DNA from: RGIG4079 sp045596365
Lineage (GTDB): Bacteria; Bacteroidota; Bacteroidia; Bacteroidales; Muribaculaceae
DNA: 64,000 nt
Reading direction: 5' to 3'
Assembly: GCA_045596365.1 (NCBI GenBank)
Contig: JAZOCE010000011.1
Span: 1-64,000, forward strand
The position numbers were made by a program, and so were the translations under genes. The notes under the pieces were generated by a model. It did not search any database and was not told the origin of the DNA. It was given only the letters and a program-made list of their open reading frames with translations. How positions within the stretch are numbered: position 1 is the first letter of the stretch; every line of letters starts with the position of its first letter. Shown here one piece after another: positions 48,779 through 58,099 of this stretch.

Positions 48779-50233
48779 ATGGGAATAGGTAAAAACTTTC
48801 TATATAGCAGTGTGCTCACTGCTTCCAACTATTTGTTCCCATTTATTCTTTATCCCTATGTCTTGAGAACTTTAGGAGTCGAGAACATAGGAGTATGCGA
48901 TTTTGTAGACAGTATAATCAACTATTTTGTGTTGTTTTCTATGCTTGGTATCTCGATTGTGGGTGTCAGAGAGATTGCTCAAGCAAATGTTGATAAGGAC
49001 AGATTGAACAATGTCTTTACATCATTAATCATACTTAATGGTATCACTACAGTAATAGCTGTAATCGGGCTGGTGCTTGCGGTGTATTTTATCCCTGCTC
49101 TTGAGGCATATAAAGAAATGCTGTTTATCGGCATAATCAAATTAGTAGGAAATTTTCTGTTGATTGAATGGTTCTATAAGGGGATAGAGAATTTTAAGTA
49201 CATAACGATTCGCACAGTTGTGGTAAAGACAGCATTTTTGATTTCGGTTTTCGTGTTTGTTAGAAATGCATCGGACTATAAGGTTTATTATTTCTGTTAT
49301 GCAATGATGTATGCGTTGAATGCGGTCATTAATTGTCTGTATGCATCAAAGATAGTGCGATTCAGCATAAATAAACTCCAATTCTTGCCTTTGATAAAGC
49401 CATTTGTTATAATGGGGGTGTACTTAATATTGACATCCATGTACACAACATTCAATAGTGCCTACTTGGGTTTTACGTGTTCAACTACACAAGTTGGTTA
49501 TTATACCACTGCATCAAAGATGTTTACGTTACTATTGGCTATTTATACGGCATTTACTGTCGTAATGTTACCTCGAATGAGTGCATTGCTGGCACAGAAC
49601 AGGAAGGAGGAATTTAAAGCACTGATTGTAAAATCGGTTGATGCGTTATTGTGTGTGTCAATTCCTATAATAGTATTTTCTACAATATTAGCTCCCGAAC
49701 TGATTGCATTTATGGCCGGGGATGGTTATGAAGGGGCTATTAATCCCGCTCGTGTGGTGATGCCGTTGGTGTTTATCATTGGTTATGAGCAGATTCTTGT
49801 GATACAGACATTGATGCCGTTAAAAAAAGATAAAGTGATACTTACCAATTCTTTGATTGGTGCTATTGTCGGTGTCCTGATGAATGTATTAATGGTGAAG
49901 ACGCTACAAAGTACGGGGTCTTCCATCGCGTGGCTGTTATCGGAGATTGCTGTGCTCATCAGTGCGCAATATTATGTGAGAAAGTATCATGAGATAAAAT
50001 TCCCATTTAAGAAACTGTTTGTAAATGTGATTGCTTATGTACCGTGTGTAGCATTGCTGATTGCACTTACTGCATTGACAGATATGACTCTGATTGGCAC
50101 ATTGACGGTTGCCGCAGTAATTTTGATTATATATGTTGCCGGTGTTCAATATATATGGTTGAAAAATGAGGTGTTCATGCAAGTCGTAAAACGAAGTGTG
50201 GCAGTTCTAAATATTAAATCCGGCAAGCTATGA
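48779..50233 (+). CDS. Lipid-linked repeat-unit flippase (Wzx-like)
   Basis: The 484-residue protein has about twelve to fourteen hydrophobic helices and the polysaccharide-biosynthesis (MOP superfamily) N-terminus: NFLYSSVLTASNYLFPFILY followed by PYVLRTLGVENIGVCDFVDS. Such proteins flip undecaprenyl-linked repeat units across the inner membrane. The start is the ATG 6 bases after the kinase stop; a TTG further upstream was rejected. It overlaps the polymerase start by 4 bases (ATGA). Confidence 0.92.
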   Translation: MGIGKNFLYSSVLTASNYLFPFILYPYVLRTLGVENIGVCDFVDSIINYFVLFSMLGISIVGVREIAQANVDKDRLNNVFTSLIILNGITTVIAVIGLVLAVYFIPALEAYKEMLFIGIIKLVGNFLLIEWFYKGIENFKYITIRTVVVKTAFLISVFVFVRNASDYKVYYFCYAMMYALNAVINCLYASKIVRFSINKLQFLPLIKPFVIMGVYLILTSMYTTFNSAYLGFTCSTTQVGYYTTASKMFTLLLAIYTAFTVVMLPRMSALLAQNRKEEFKALIVKSVDALLCVSIPIIVFSTILAPELIAFMAGDGYEGAINPARVVMPLVFIIGYEQILVIQTLMPLKKDKVILTNSLIGAIVGVLMNVLMVKTLQSTGSSIAWLLSEIAVLISAQYYVRKYHEIKFPFKKLFVNVIAYVPCVALLIALTALTDMTLIGTLTVAAVILIIYVAGVQYIWLKNEVFMQVVKRSVAVLNIKSGKL

Positions 50234-51537
50234 TATTTAATGTTATAGGCATATTAATATTGTTGTATGGTTTTTATGACCTGAAAAAGGGGTTTCTGGC
50301 ATTCTTGGTGTTTAAGATAATTCTTGTACCTAATATTACGCTTGTGTCATTGCCCGGTGTCCCGTTGTTGACGCTTGATATGTTCTTGACAATGGCGTAT
50401 TTCGGTTTGTTCATGGTCCGACGCAAGAAGATGTCTTATACGCACGTACCGTTCCCGTATAAAAAACCATTCATATTGCTTATTATATCATGGACAATAT
50501 CCACAATATTTGCCTATGTGGGAATGAAATCGGCTTTTTCGGCACTGATAGGGCAGATATGTCAAGATGTTATAATGATATGGATGCTTTGGTTATTGGT
50601 AGAGGATGAAGATGATTTTGACTTTTTGATAAAAGGTTTTACCGCCGTATTCTTTGTTTCGTGTGTTTATGGATTTTTTGAAAAAATGACATTTTCTAAT
50701 CCGTTGATGGAATATGAGATAAGTTTGGTTGGTGATGATGAGCGAGCTATTAACTTCAGCTATGAGGGCGATGAGAATAGAGGAGGATGGCGAGTTCAAT
50801 CAGTGTTTACACATGCGATAGGAGCCGGAATAAATTGGGCAATGTTCTTTTGTTGGATTTTAACACTGATATATGTTAAACGGTACAACAGAGTAAACCT
50901 GACTTCGTCTCTTATAGTGGCGATGTTGTGTATTCCTTGTATTTTGTTTACGAGTAGCCGCAGTCCTATAGTTTTCTTGATGATTAGTAGCTTGTGTTTT
51001 GTGAATTTCAAGAATAAAAATTTCGTTAAAGCCTTTATAGCCGGGGTTGTCCTTATCATTGTGCTTTCTCCATTCTTTGCGGAATATGCCAATAATATTC
51101 TCAGTCTTGTTGATGATAAGGCAGCGGCAGAGGTCGGGGGTAGTGATGCCGATATGCGCATGGGGCAGTTGGCCGCTTCTGCTGCATTAATGAGTATGTC
51201 TCCGATATACGGGCTTGGATACAAGTTTATGAATGAAATGAGACTGATGTTGGTGGATGACTTGATGGGGCTCGAGAGTATGTGGTTTAGAATAATGACG
51301 CAGTTCGGTATAATAGGAATTGTCGTGAATCTTATATTTGCCTATTTTTCGTTAGTGAGAATTCCGCTGAAATATCGTTCACTACAGATTTTTTTCATAT
51401 CCTTGGCTTATTGGGTAGTGGGTACTATAACCTCTGTGCCCGGGATGTTAATGTATATGTATTATCTTATAATATTTATGTGGATTAAGTCATCACCTGT
51501 ATATAAACAACAGTTTGAGGATGCACATAATAGCTGA
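50230..51537 (+). CDS. O-antigen polymerase/ligase-family protein (Wzy-like)
   Basis: The 435-residue protein has about ten hydrophobic helices and one long external loop (about 155-195; EYEISLVGDDERAINFSYEG). That is the usual shape of Wzy/WaaL proteins, which are too divergent to name more closely. LFTSSRSPIVFLMISSLCF recalls the conserved TxSRxxxl segment of the Wzy_C domain. In this cluster it probably polymerises repeat units. It overlaps both neighbours, by 4 bases upstream. Confidence 0.88.
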   Translation: MIFNVIGILILLYGFYDLKKGFLAFLVFKIILVPNITLVSLPGVPLLTLDMFLTMAYFGLFMVRRKKMSYTHVPFPYKKPFILLIISWTISTIFAYVGMKSAFSALIGQICQDVIMIWMLWLLVEDEDDFDFLIKGFTAVFFVSCVYGFFEKMTFSNPLMEYEISLVGDDERAINFSYEGDENRGGWRVQSVFTHAIGAGINWAMFFCWILTLIYVKRYNRVNLTSSLIVAMLCIPCILFTSSRSPIVFLMISSLCFVNFKNKNFVKAFIAGVVLIIVLSPFFAEYANNILSLVDDKAAAEVGGSDADMRMGQLAASAALMSMSPIYGLGYKFMNEMRLMLVDDLMGLESMWFRIMTQFGIIGIVVNLIFAYFSLVRIPLKYRSLQIFFISLAYWVVGTITSVPGMLMYMYYLIIFMWIKSSPVYKQQFEDAHNS

Positions 51538-51550
51538 TAAATCTTTCTCG

Positions 51551-52522
51551 ATGGTTGATGTAAGTATCGTAATAGTGTGCATGAACAACCTGAAACAGTT
51601 GTTCCCATGTTTAGACAGTATAAGAAAATATACGTCTGTTACACATGAGATATTTGTTGTCGCATATTTGTTTACGCCTGAAAACCTGAAACTTCTCAGA
51701 GAAACATATCCATGTGTTAAGGTGATTGAGAGTAATGAGATATGTGGATTTTCGGAAAATAATAATATGGCTTTGCGCCAAGCCGAAGGTCGTTATTGCT
51801 TTGTGGTTAATGATGATACCGAATTGCGCATGAATACGATAGACCGTCTTGTTAAAACGATTGATGGTTTGCCTGATGATGTGGCAGTTATAAGCCCGAA
51901 TATCGTATATCCCGATGGAAGAGCTCAGTGTTGTGGTCGCCCTCCGTTTACATGGCGACACTGGGTTGCAAATAAATTGCATCTATGGAGGGAAGCTGAT
52001 GATAGGAAATATTCAAATAAAAGCGGTGTATTTCAGTCTTATAATATTAGTGGTGCCGCATTTTTGATCAGAACTGATGTGTTCAGAGAATTCGGATTGT
52101 TTGATGAACGGTTCTTTTTCTGTCCCGAGGATATTGCATTATCGACAAGTGTAAATAAGAAAGGGTATAAATGCTATGTCGATGCCGATGCTTACTTAGT
52201 TCATGATGGTGGGATGTCAGGAAAAAGTTTTTCGATGACACAGACAGCTACACTGCCTGCTGCAGTAAAGGGAATGTTACTATACTATAGTGCAGGAAAC
52301 AAGTTGGCACTATATGCCCTATCTGTGGTGATGTTTGTGGTTATAGGTATTAACTGTGTTTATCATTATGTGTCAGGAGGGTTAAAGGATAAGCCTAACA
52401 AGAATATGATATACTCTATTGCCGAGCTTAATACGTTGCGGGTAATATTTAAAAAAAGTACACCAAAAGAAGTTTTTATCCACTATTATAATAAAAAAGA
52501 TAGTCATGGGAATATTAAATAG
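51551..52522 (+). CDS. Glycosyltransferase family 2 (rhamnosyltransferase-like)
   Basis: The 323-residue protein opens MVDVSIVIVCMNNLKQLFPC, a GT-A fold start, with ENNNMALRQAEGRYCFVVND then DDTELR as the metal-binding DxD region, and FDERFFFCPEDIALSTSVNK near the end of the catalytic domain. A hydrophobic helix at about 255-275 suggests membrane association. The chosen ATG lies 13 bases after the polymerase stop; upstream alternatives would overlap the polymerase gene. Sugar specificity is unknown. Confidence 0.88.
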   Translation: MVDVSIVIVCMNNLKQLFPCLDSIRKYTSVTHEIFVVAYLFTPENLKLLRETYPCVKVIESNEICGFSENNNMALRQAEGRYCFVVNDDTELRMNTIDRLVKTIDGLPDDVAVISPNIVYPDGRAQCCGRPPFTWRHWVANKLHLWREADDRKYSNKSGVFQSYNISGAAFLIRTDVFREFGLFDERFFFCPEDIALSTSVNKKGYKCYVDADAYLVHDGGMSGKSFSMTQTATLPAAVKGMLLYYSAGNKLALYALSVVMFVVIGINCVYHYVSGGLKDKPNKNMIYSIAELNTLRVIFKKSTPKEVFIHYYNKKDSHGNIK

Positions 52523-53075
52523 ATCAAAGGTGAAACAATTCCTCATATCAGGTGTTTATGCCACACCTGAAGAATATTTAAAAAGAAAAGGTGTTAAAGT
52601 GGGGGAAGGATGCATGATATCACCTTGCCATCTTTCTACGTCAGAACCTTGGCTTATTGAAATCGGAAATTATTGCCGTATTGCAAAAGATGTAGCATTT
52701 TTTACTCATGGAATAATATATAGTATCCGTTTATTTAAGAATGATCCTGATTTAGATTATTTTGGTAAGATAAAAATTGGTAATTATGTGTCAATAGGTG
52801 AAGGTGTAAAAATATTAGCAGGAGTAACAATTGGAAATAATGTAATCATTGGAGCAGGTGCTATTGTGTCAAAAAGTATTCCTGATGGTTATATTGTAGC
52901 AGGTAACCCTATAAAACACGTTGGATATACAGAAGAGTGGTATGAAAATGTGAAAGAAAAATGGGACTTGAAAACCGGCAGAATGAATATTGAGGATAAG
53001 AAGAAATATTTGCTTAGCCTTGATGATGATAAGTTTGTAAAGAAACCATATATAAAAGCAAAAACTGATAAGTAG
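52506..53075 (+). CDS. Hexapeptide-repeat O-acyltransferase
   Basis: The 189-residue left-handed beta-helix protein has hexapeptide repeats including KIGNYVSIGEGVKILAGVTI and NNVIIGAGAIVSKSIPDGYI, ending VAGNPIKHVG, the normal finish of the LbH domain. The likely catalytic His lies in AFFTHGIIYS. It probably acetylates a sugar of the repeat unit. It overlaps the upstream glycosyltransferase by 17 bases and the next gene starts 1 base after its stop. Confidence 0.9.
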   Translation: MGILNRSKVKQFLISGVYATPEEYLKRKGVKVGEGCMISPCHLSTSEPWLIEIGNYCRIAKDVAFFTHGIIYSIRLFKNDPDLDYFGKIKIGNYVSIGEGVKILAGVTIGNNVIIGAGAIVSKSIPDGYIVAGNPIKHVGYTEEWYENVKEKWDLKTGRMNIEDKKKYLLSLDDDKFVKKPYIKAKTDK

Positions 53076-53076
53076 C

Positions 53077-54282
53077 GTGAAACCACGAGTCCTGATTGTA
53101 AATAAGTTTTATTATCCTCGAGGAGGAGATTGTGTGTGTACAATAAACCTTGAACGATTGCTTAAAGAGCAAGGGCATGAGGTGGCGATCTATGCAATGA
53201 ACTATCCTGAAAATATAAATTGTGTCGATAGCCATTATTTTGCATCACAAATTGATTTCTCAGGTGGGATAAGAAATAAAATCAAAGCGGTTCAACGGAC
53301 CTTGGGATATGGTGATGTAAAAAGTTCTTTTACACGCATTTTAAAAGATTTTTATCCTGATGTAGTTCATTTACAAAATATACATTCTTATCTTTCTCCT
53401 GTTATTGCTGAAATCGCAAAAGAATATGGATGCAGAGTAGTGTGGACACTTCATGATTACAAGCTAATATGTCCTGCATATACATGTCTTCGAAATGGGA
53501 ATGTATGTGAACTCTGTTTTGAAGATAAATCATGTGTTTTGAAAAATAAATGTATGAAAAACTCTTTAGCAGCAAGTGTAATCGGGTATTTGGAAGCAAA
53601 GAAATGGGATAGAAAACGTTTGGAACGAGCAACTGATAAATTTATATGCCCGAGTTCATTTATGAAAGAAAAAATGTTGCAAGGAGGATTTGATGAGAAG
53701 AAGTTATCGGTACTTTGTAATTTTGTAGATCCTGTGAAACTTGAGCGATTTGCTGTTGCTCCACTTGTAGAGAGAGAGGATTATTATTGCTATGTAGGTC
53801 GATTATCTCAAGAAAAAGGAGTTGCAACATTATTAAGAGCCGCTTCTCAATTGCCTTATAAATTGAAAATTGCCGGAGATGGACCTATTGGGAATGATTT
53901 AAGGAATAAATATGCCGATTGCAAGAATATAGAATTTTTAGGCCATTGTAATGCTGATGAGGTTAGTCGTTTAGTTTCTAATGCTCGTTTTTCAGTGATA
54001 CCATCGGAATGGTATGAAAATAATCCATTAAGTGTAATAGAATCATTGTGTGGAGGAACTCCTGTTGTAGGGGCTGATATGGGAGGAATACCGGAATTAA
54101 TTTCAGAAAGTAGCGGAATTATATTTCACTCAGGTGATGAGAACTCGTTACATGATACCATAACCAAAGCTTGGGATACTGAATGGAAATATGCTATTAT
54201 AAAGAAAAATTCTCTATCTCGATTTTCACCGAATGCTCATTATAAAGAGCTAATGCAAATATATAACCATTCTAAAGATTAA
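53077..54282 (+). CDS. Glycosyltransferase family 4 protein
   Basis: The 401-residue GT-B enzyme has VNKFYYPRGGDCVCTINLER at the start, HLQNIHSYLSPVIAEIAKEY, and the C-terminal YVGRLSQEKGVATLLRAASQ with the E-x7-E region VIPSEWYENNPLSVIESLCG. An unusual cysteine-rich insertion (about residues 125-165; CPAYTCLRNGNVCELCFEDK, CVLKNKCMKN) carries several Cys and could bind a metal; I recall it from other Bacteroidota GT4 proteins. The start codon is GTG. Confidence 0.9.
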   Translation: MKPRVLIVNKFYYPRGGDCVCTINLERLLKEQGHEVAIYAMNYPENINCVDSHYFASQIDFSGGIRNKIKAVQRTLGYGDVKSSFTRILKDFYPDVVHLQNIHSYLSPVIAEIAKEYGCRVVWTLHDYKLICPAYTCLRNGNVCELCFEDKSCVLKNKCMKNSLAASVIGYLEAKKWDRKRLERATDKFICPSSFMKEKMLQGGFDEKKLSVLCNFVDPVKLERFAVAPLVEREDYYCYVGRLSQEKGVATLLRAASQLPYKLKIAGDGPIGNDLRNKYADCKNIEFLGHCNADEVSRLVSNARFSVIPSEWYENNPLSVIESLCGGTPVVGADMGGIPELISESSGIIFHSGDENSLHDTITKAWDTEWKYAIIKKNSLSRFSPNAHYKELMQIYNHSKD

Positions 54283-54354
54283 CGAATACAATATAACAAC
54301 AACTATTGCCGTTATTATATTAATAAATCTTTGTATTTATTAAGATAGCTATCT

Positions 54355-55419
54355 ATGAATAATTATAATGTAAAACCTACTGATGCATCAATAATATTGA
54401 CGTATAGATGTCCTATGCGTTGCAAGATGTGTAATATATGGCAGTATCCAACAGAGAAGAAATCAGAAATAAAAGCATCTGATTTAAAAACATTGCCAAA
54501 ATTGAAATTCATAAATCTGACTGGTGGTGAACCTTTCATTCGTGAAGATCTTGCTGAAATAGTTGAAGAATGTTATAAACACACCGATCGTATTGTAATC
54601 TCTACATCGGGTTGGTTTGAAGATCGTGTAGTGGCATTGGCTAAAAAATTCCCCAATATAGGTATTCGCATATCAATTGAGGGATTGAGTTGCAAAAATG
54701 ATGAGTTGAGAGGGCATCAAGGTGGATTTGACAAGGGACTTCGCACATTGTTGACATTGAAACATATGGGCTTAAAAGACATAGGATTTGGATGCACAGT
54801 GTCTAATAATAATTCTAAAGATATGCTATCGTTGTATCAATTATCGTTATCTTTAGGATTGGAGTTTGCAACTGCTGCATTCCACAACTCATATTATTTC
54901 CACAAAGATGATAATGTGATTACTAATAAAGATGAGGTGTGCAAAGATTTTGAGCAACTTATCGAATGGCAATTAAAAGAAAATCACCCGAAATCATGGT
55001 TCCGTGCATTCTTTAATATGGGACTGATTAACTATATTGAGGGTGGACGTCGTATGTTGCCATGTGAGGCTGGCTCCGCTAATTTCTTTATTGACCCATG
55101 GGGAGAAGTGTTCCCTTGTAATGGGTTAGAAGAAAAGTATTGGAAAGATTCAATGGGCAATATCCATGATGCCGATTTTATGACAATATGGAATAGCGAG
55201 CAGGCTCAGAAGGTAAGAGAAAAAGTTCGCTGTTGTCCTAAAAACTGTTGGATGGTGGGTACAGCATCTCCTGTAATGCATAAATACATAAAACACCCAA
55301 TGAAATGGGCGTTGAAAAATAAATTGCGCTCATTGCAAGGTAAACCTGCATGTTTGGATAAAACATGGTATGATGTAGGGCAAGATCCTACACAAGGAGA
55401 TTTGCGCGAAAAATTCTAG
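54355..55419 (+). CDS. Radical SAM/SPASM-type enzyme in the polysaccharide cluster
   Basis: The 354-residue protein has the radical SAM motif LTYRCPMRCKMCNIW (C-x3-C-x2-C at about 19-26), the GGEP motif INLTGGEPFIREDL, and a C-terminal auxiliary-cluster region with LPCEAGSANFFIDPWGEVFP, PCNGLE and CCPKNCWMVG, that is SPASM/twitch-like. It should bind one or two extra iron-sulfur clusters. Its substrate is unknown; in this setting a sugar, lipid carrier or small peptide is possible. It follows the GT4 gene by 72 bases, the largest gap in the cluster. Confidence 0.88.
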   Translation: MNNYNVKPTDASIILTYRCPMRCKMCNIWQYPTEKKSEIKASDLKTLPKLKFINLTGGEPFIREDLAEIVEECYKHTDRIVISTSGWFEDRVVALAKKFPNIGIRISIEGLSCKNDELRGHQGGFDKGLRTLLTLKHMGLKDIGFGCTVSNNNSKDMLSLYQLSLSLGLEFATAAFHNSYYFHKDDNVITNKDEVCKDFEQLIEWQLKENHPKSWFRAFFNMGLINYIEGGRRMLPCEAGSANFFIDPWGEVFPCNGLEEKYWKDSMGNIHDADFMTIWNSEQAQKVREKVRCCPKNCWMVGTASPVMHKYIKHPMKWALKNKLRSLQGKPACLDKTWYDVGQDPTQGDLREKF

Positions 55420-55430
55420 AATATATTCAA

Positions 55431-56516
55431 ATGAAAATAGTTGTTATAGGCACTCGTGGGATTCCCAACATATTAGGTGGTGTTGAGACTCATTGTGAGG
55501 AATTGTATCCGCGCATTGTGGCTATGGGGCACGATGTTATAATCGTGCGTCGTACTCCTTATGTGTGTGTCGATAACAAAATCTCTGAATATAAAGGGGT
55601 AAAATTAATTGATGTTTATGCCCCTCGCAAGAAAAGTGTTGAGGCAATAATACATACATTTCTTGCTGTTATAAAAGCACGCCGATTAAATCCCGATGTA
55701 TTGCACGTGCATGCAATAGGCCCGGCTATTATGGTGCCATTTGCACGTCTTTTGGGGATGAAAGTGGTTATGACAAATCATGGACCCGATTATGACCGAC
55801 AAAAATGGGGGCGTCTTGCAAAATTTGTTCTTAAAACAGGGGAGTATTTCGGTGCGAAATTCAGTAATCGAGTGATTGTAATATCAAATGTTATTGCTGG
55901 TATTCTGAAAAATAAATATAATCGTTGTGATACCGATTTGATATTTAATGGAGTAAATAAGCCTAAAAAATCTTCAGAGATAGACTTCCTTCAGTCAAAA
56001 GGTATTACTCCGGGTAAATATATACTTGCTTTAGGACGCTTTGTAAAGGAAAAAGGTTTTCATGACTTGATAGAGGCCTATAAGACTCTTGGCGATAGTG
56101 GCTATCAGTTGGTTATAGCCGGAGATGCTGATCATGAAGACGAGTATTCTCGCAAGTTGAAACAACAGGCAGCTGATGCAGGCGTAATTCTCACCGGATT
56201 TATAAAAGGTGAAAATTTAAAGCAGGTGATGTCAAATGCAGCATTGTTTGCAATGCCATCTTATCATGAAGGATTGCCTATTGCTTTGCTTGAAGCTATG
56301 AGTTATAATTTAGATGTGCTTGTGAGTGATATACCGGCAAATATATTGCAATGTTTATCAAAGGATGATTATTTCAGCGTCGGAAATATTGAAAATCTTT
56401 CAGAGTGCTTAGCTGATAAGATTGCACACTTGCAATTACAGCGACAATATGATTTGTCAGAGTATAATTGGGATAAGATAGCGACACAAACGATAGAGGT
56501 TTATAAATCCATATAG
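55431..56516 (+). CDS. Glycosyltransferase family 4 protein (DUF1972 type)
   Basis: The 361-residue GT-B enzyme opens with IGTRGIPNILGGVETHCEEL, the glycine-rich DUF1972 N-terminus of GT4 enzymes that add rhamnose or related sugars. Later parts are VVMTNHGPDYDRQKWGRLAK, ALGRFVKEKGFHDLIEAYKT, and the E-x7-E region AMPSYHEGLPIALLEAMSYN. It is the last gene of the cluster and is followed at once by a terminator. Confidence 0.92.
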   Translation: MKIVVIGTRGIPNILGGVETHCEELYPRIVAMGHDVIIVRRTPYVCVDNKISEYKGVKLIDVYAPRKKSVEAIIHTFLAVIKARRLNPDVLHVHAIGPAIMVPFARLLGMKVVMTNHGPDYDRQKWGRLAKFVLKTGEYFGAKFSNRVIVISNVIAGILKNKYNRCDTDLIFNGVNKPKKSSEIDFLQSKGITPGKYILALGRFVKEKGFHDLIEAYKTLGDSGYQLVIAGDADHEDEYSRKLKQQAADAGVILTGFIKGENLKQVMSNAALFAMPSYHEGLPIALLEAMSYNLDVLVSDIPANILQCLSKDDYFSVGNIENLSECLADKIAHLQLQRQYDLSEYNWDKIATQTIEVYKSI

Positions 56517-56518
56517 GG

Positions 56519-56540
56519 AAGGGACTCGAATGAGTCCCTT
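56519..56540 (+). terminator. Terminator of the exopolysaccharide cluster
   Basis: AAGGGACTC pairs with GAGTCCCTT around a 4-base loop directly after the last gene. The following T-tract is short (TTG TTG), so efficiency may be partial. Confidence 0.7.
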
Positions 56541-56558
56541 TGTTGCTCTATTTTCTTT

Positions 56559-56870
56559 TTAGCGCTTGTCTTCAATGCCGAATTTGAGCCATTGAGGTTG
56601 TTCGTAGTTTGTTTTAATCACTTTCTTGATGTCTCTCATTGCTGACGTGAGGTTTTCGAGGGATTGGTGTGCCGATGAAGATTTTTCTGCTACTATTTTA
56701 CGCAGGTTATCAACTTCGGTGCTTTTCTCAGCTGTTTCATTAGCTATTGTGATTAATTGATCGAGTTGTTCGATGGTAATTCCATATTTTTTGGCGTCGT
56801 CTATATTGCTTTTGACACCATTGGCTAAAGCTATTGCTTTGCGCACGTTTTCATCATAAGTTTTTGACAT
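56559..56870 (-). CDS. Small coiled-coil protein of unknown function
   Basis: I do not recognise this 103-residue protein. It lacks a signal peptide and membrane segment. Nearly all of it is predicted helical by eye, with heptad-like patterning in ANETAEKSTEVDNLRKIVAE and SAHQSLENLTSAMRDIKKVI. It is transcribed towards the end of the exopolysaccharide cluster and is probably a single gene; 56871-57010 upstream holds no clear promoter box. Confidence 0.6.
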   Translation of the reverse strand: MSKTYDENVRKAIALANGVKSNIDDAKKYGITIEQLDQLITIANETAEKSTEVDNLRKIVAEKSSSAHQSLENLTSAMRDIKKVIKTNYEQPQWLKFGIEDKR

Positions 56871-57010
56871 AATTGATAATGTTTTAAGTGAATTTCATTA
56901 TAAATTTAGTCAAAAAATAATTATACGACAAGCCGCATTGTAGTATGTAATACACTATGAAGATGTAATTAAGCCGCTGATTTATAGTGCTTTGAAAAAT
57001 AGTTAATTTT

Positions 57011-58099
57011 TCAAAATCCTTGTTTCCATTTGGGGATTGTGAAGCGGAATTCAAGTCCACCTTCGGCTCTGTTTCTGACTGAGATATCTCCGCCAAATGA
57101 TTTGATGGTGTTCTTTACAATCGGTAGTCCGAGCCCTGTGCCACCGGTTTTGCGGGAACGACCTACGTCGATTCGGAAAAAGCGGTCAAACAGGTGTGCC
57201 AAATGTTTCTCTTCAACCCCTACACCATTATCGTAGAATGAGAATGTGTAGTAATCGGCATTTTCTCCTTCAAAAACAAGTCCCATTTCAGTTCCATGTG
57301 AATAAGCCGCAGCATTGCGAATGAGATTTAGAAGCGCTTCATTGAGCAATCCTTGATTGGCTTTTACGACACAAGTTAATGGGATATTATGCTTGAAAGG
57401 TATTTTGTCTGTTATGGACATTGCCTTTATGTCATTGGAAATAGAATAGACTATATCGTGAAAGTTTACTTCTTCTGTAGGTATAATCGATGCTTCATCG
57501 AGTCGAGTGATTGTTGAGATGTCATTCAGCAAAGTACATAGGCGAGTAACGTGTTGTTGTGTTTGTCCGATGAAATGTCGTTGAGTCTCGGCATCCATAT
57601 TCGGATCTTCGAGGATGGTGTCTATATACCCCTTTATTATCCCGATAGGGGTTTTTAGTTCATGGTTTATATTGTTGGTAAGTTGTCGTTTGATGCGACT
57701 TTTTTCTTCGGTTGCATGTTGTGCAATATGATGCTCTTGTTCGCTTTTCTCAATGGCAATTCCTTTATCTTTATAAATGCGTATGATTTGTCTAAATATT
57801 TCGCCTAATTCATCTGACGGGAATTGCTCAGCTGTAATTGTTGGCGTCTCATTGTTGGCGATTTGGTCGGTGAAGATTTGCAATAGCGAAATGTTTTTGC
57901 TTAAATATCTTGCTCCATTGTATATTAGTGCTATGGAAAATGCCGATAATATAGCTATAACTAACCATAAACTTGGGGTGAGCGCATCATATCGGTGTAG
58001 GAAAAAGATGAGGGTTACTATTATGAAGCATAATAGTATTGTGAGAGGGAAAAATAGTTTCCATTGATATTTAATGCGCCTCTTTGAAGCCATAACCAT
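57011..58099 (-). CDS. Sensor histidine kinase (RprX-like)
   Basis: The 362-residue protein has two close TM segments near the N-terminus (about 14-33 and 42-63) with almost no periplasmic loop. A HisKA domain follows with phospho-acceptor His in TNNINHELKTPIGIIKGYID, then an HATPase_c domain with NLIRNAAAYSHGTEMG (N box), YDNGVGVEEKHLAHLFDRFF and KTGGTGLGLPIVKN. With so little sensor outside, it may detect membrane state or partner proteins. The start overlaps the regulator gene by about 29 bases; a second ATG two codons on is possible. Confidence 0.92.
   Translation of the reverse strand: MVMASKRRIKYQWKLFFPLTILLCFIIVTLIFFLHRYDALTPSLWLVIAILSAFSIALIYNGARYLSKNISLLQIFTDQIANNETPTITAEQFPSDELGEIFRQIIRIYKDKGIAIEKSEQEHHIAQHATEEKSRIKRQLTNNINHELKTPIGIIKGYIDTILEDPNMDAETQRHFIGQTQQHVTRLCTLLNDISTITRLDEASIIPTEEVNFHDIVYSISNDIKAMSITDKIPFKHNIPLTCVVKANQGLLNEALLNLIRNAAAYSHGTEMGLVFEGENADYYTFSFYDNGVGVEEKHLAHLFDRFFRIDVGRSRKTGGTGLGLPIVKNTIKSFGGDISVRNRAEGGLEFRFTIPKWKQGF

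Noticed and set aside
45519..56540. Exopolysaccharide cluster as a recent mobile island
   Set aside because: No integrase, transposase or flanking direct repeats are visible; modest composition differences are usual for such clusters.
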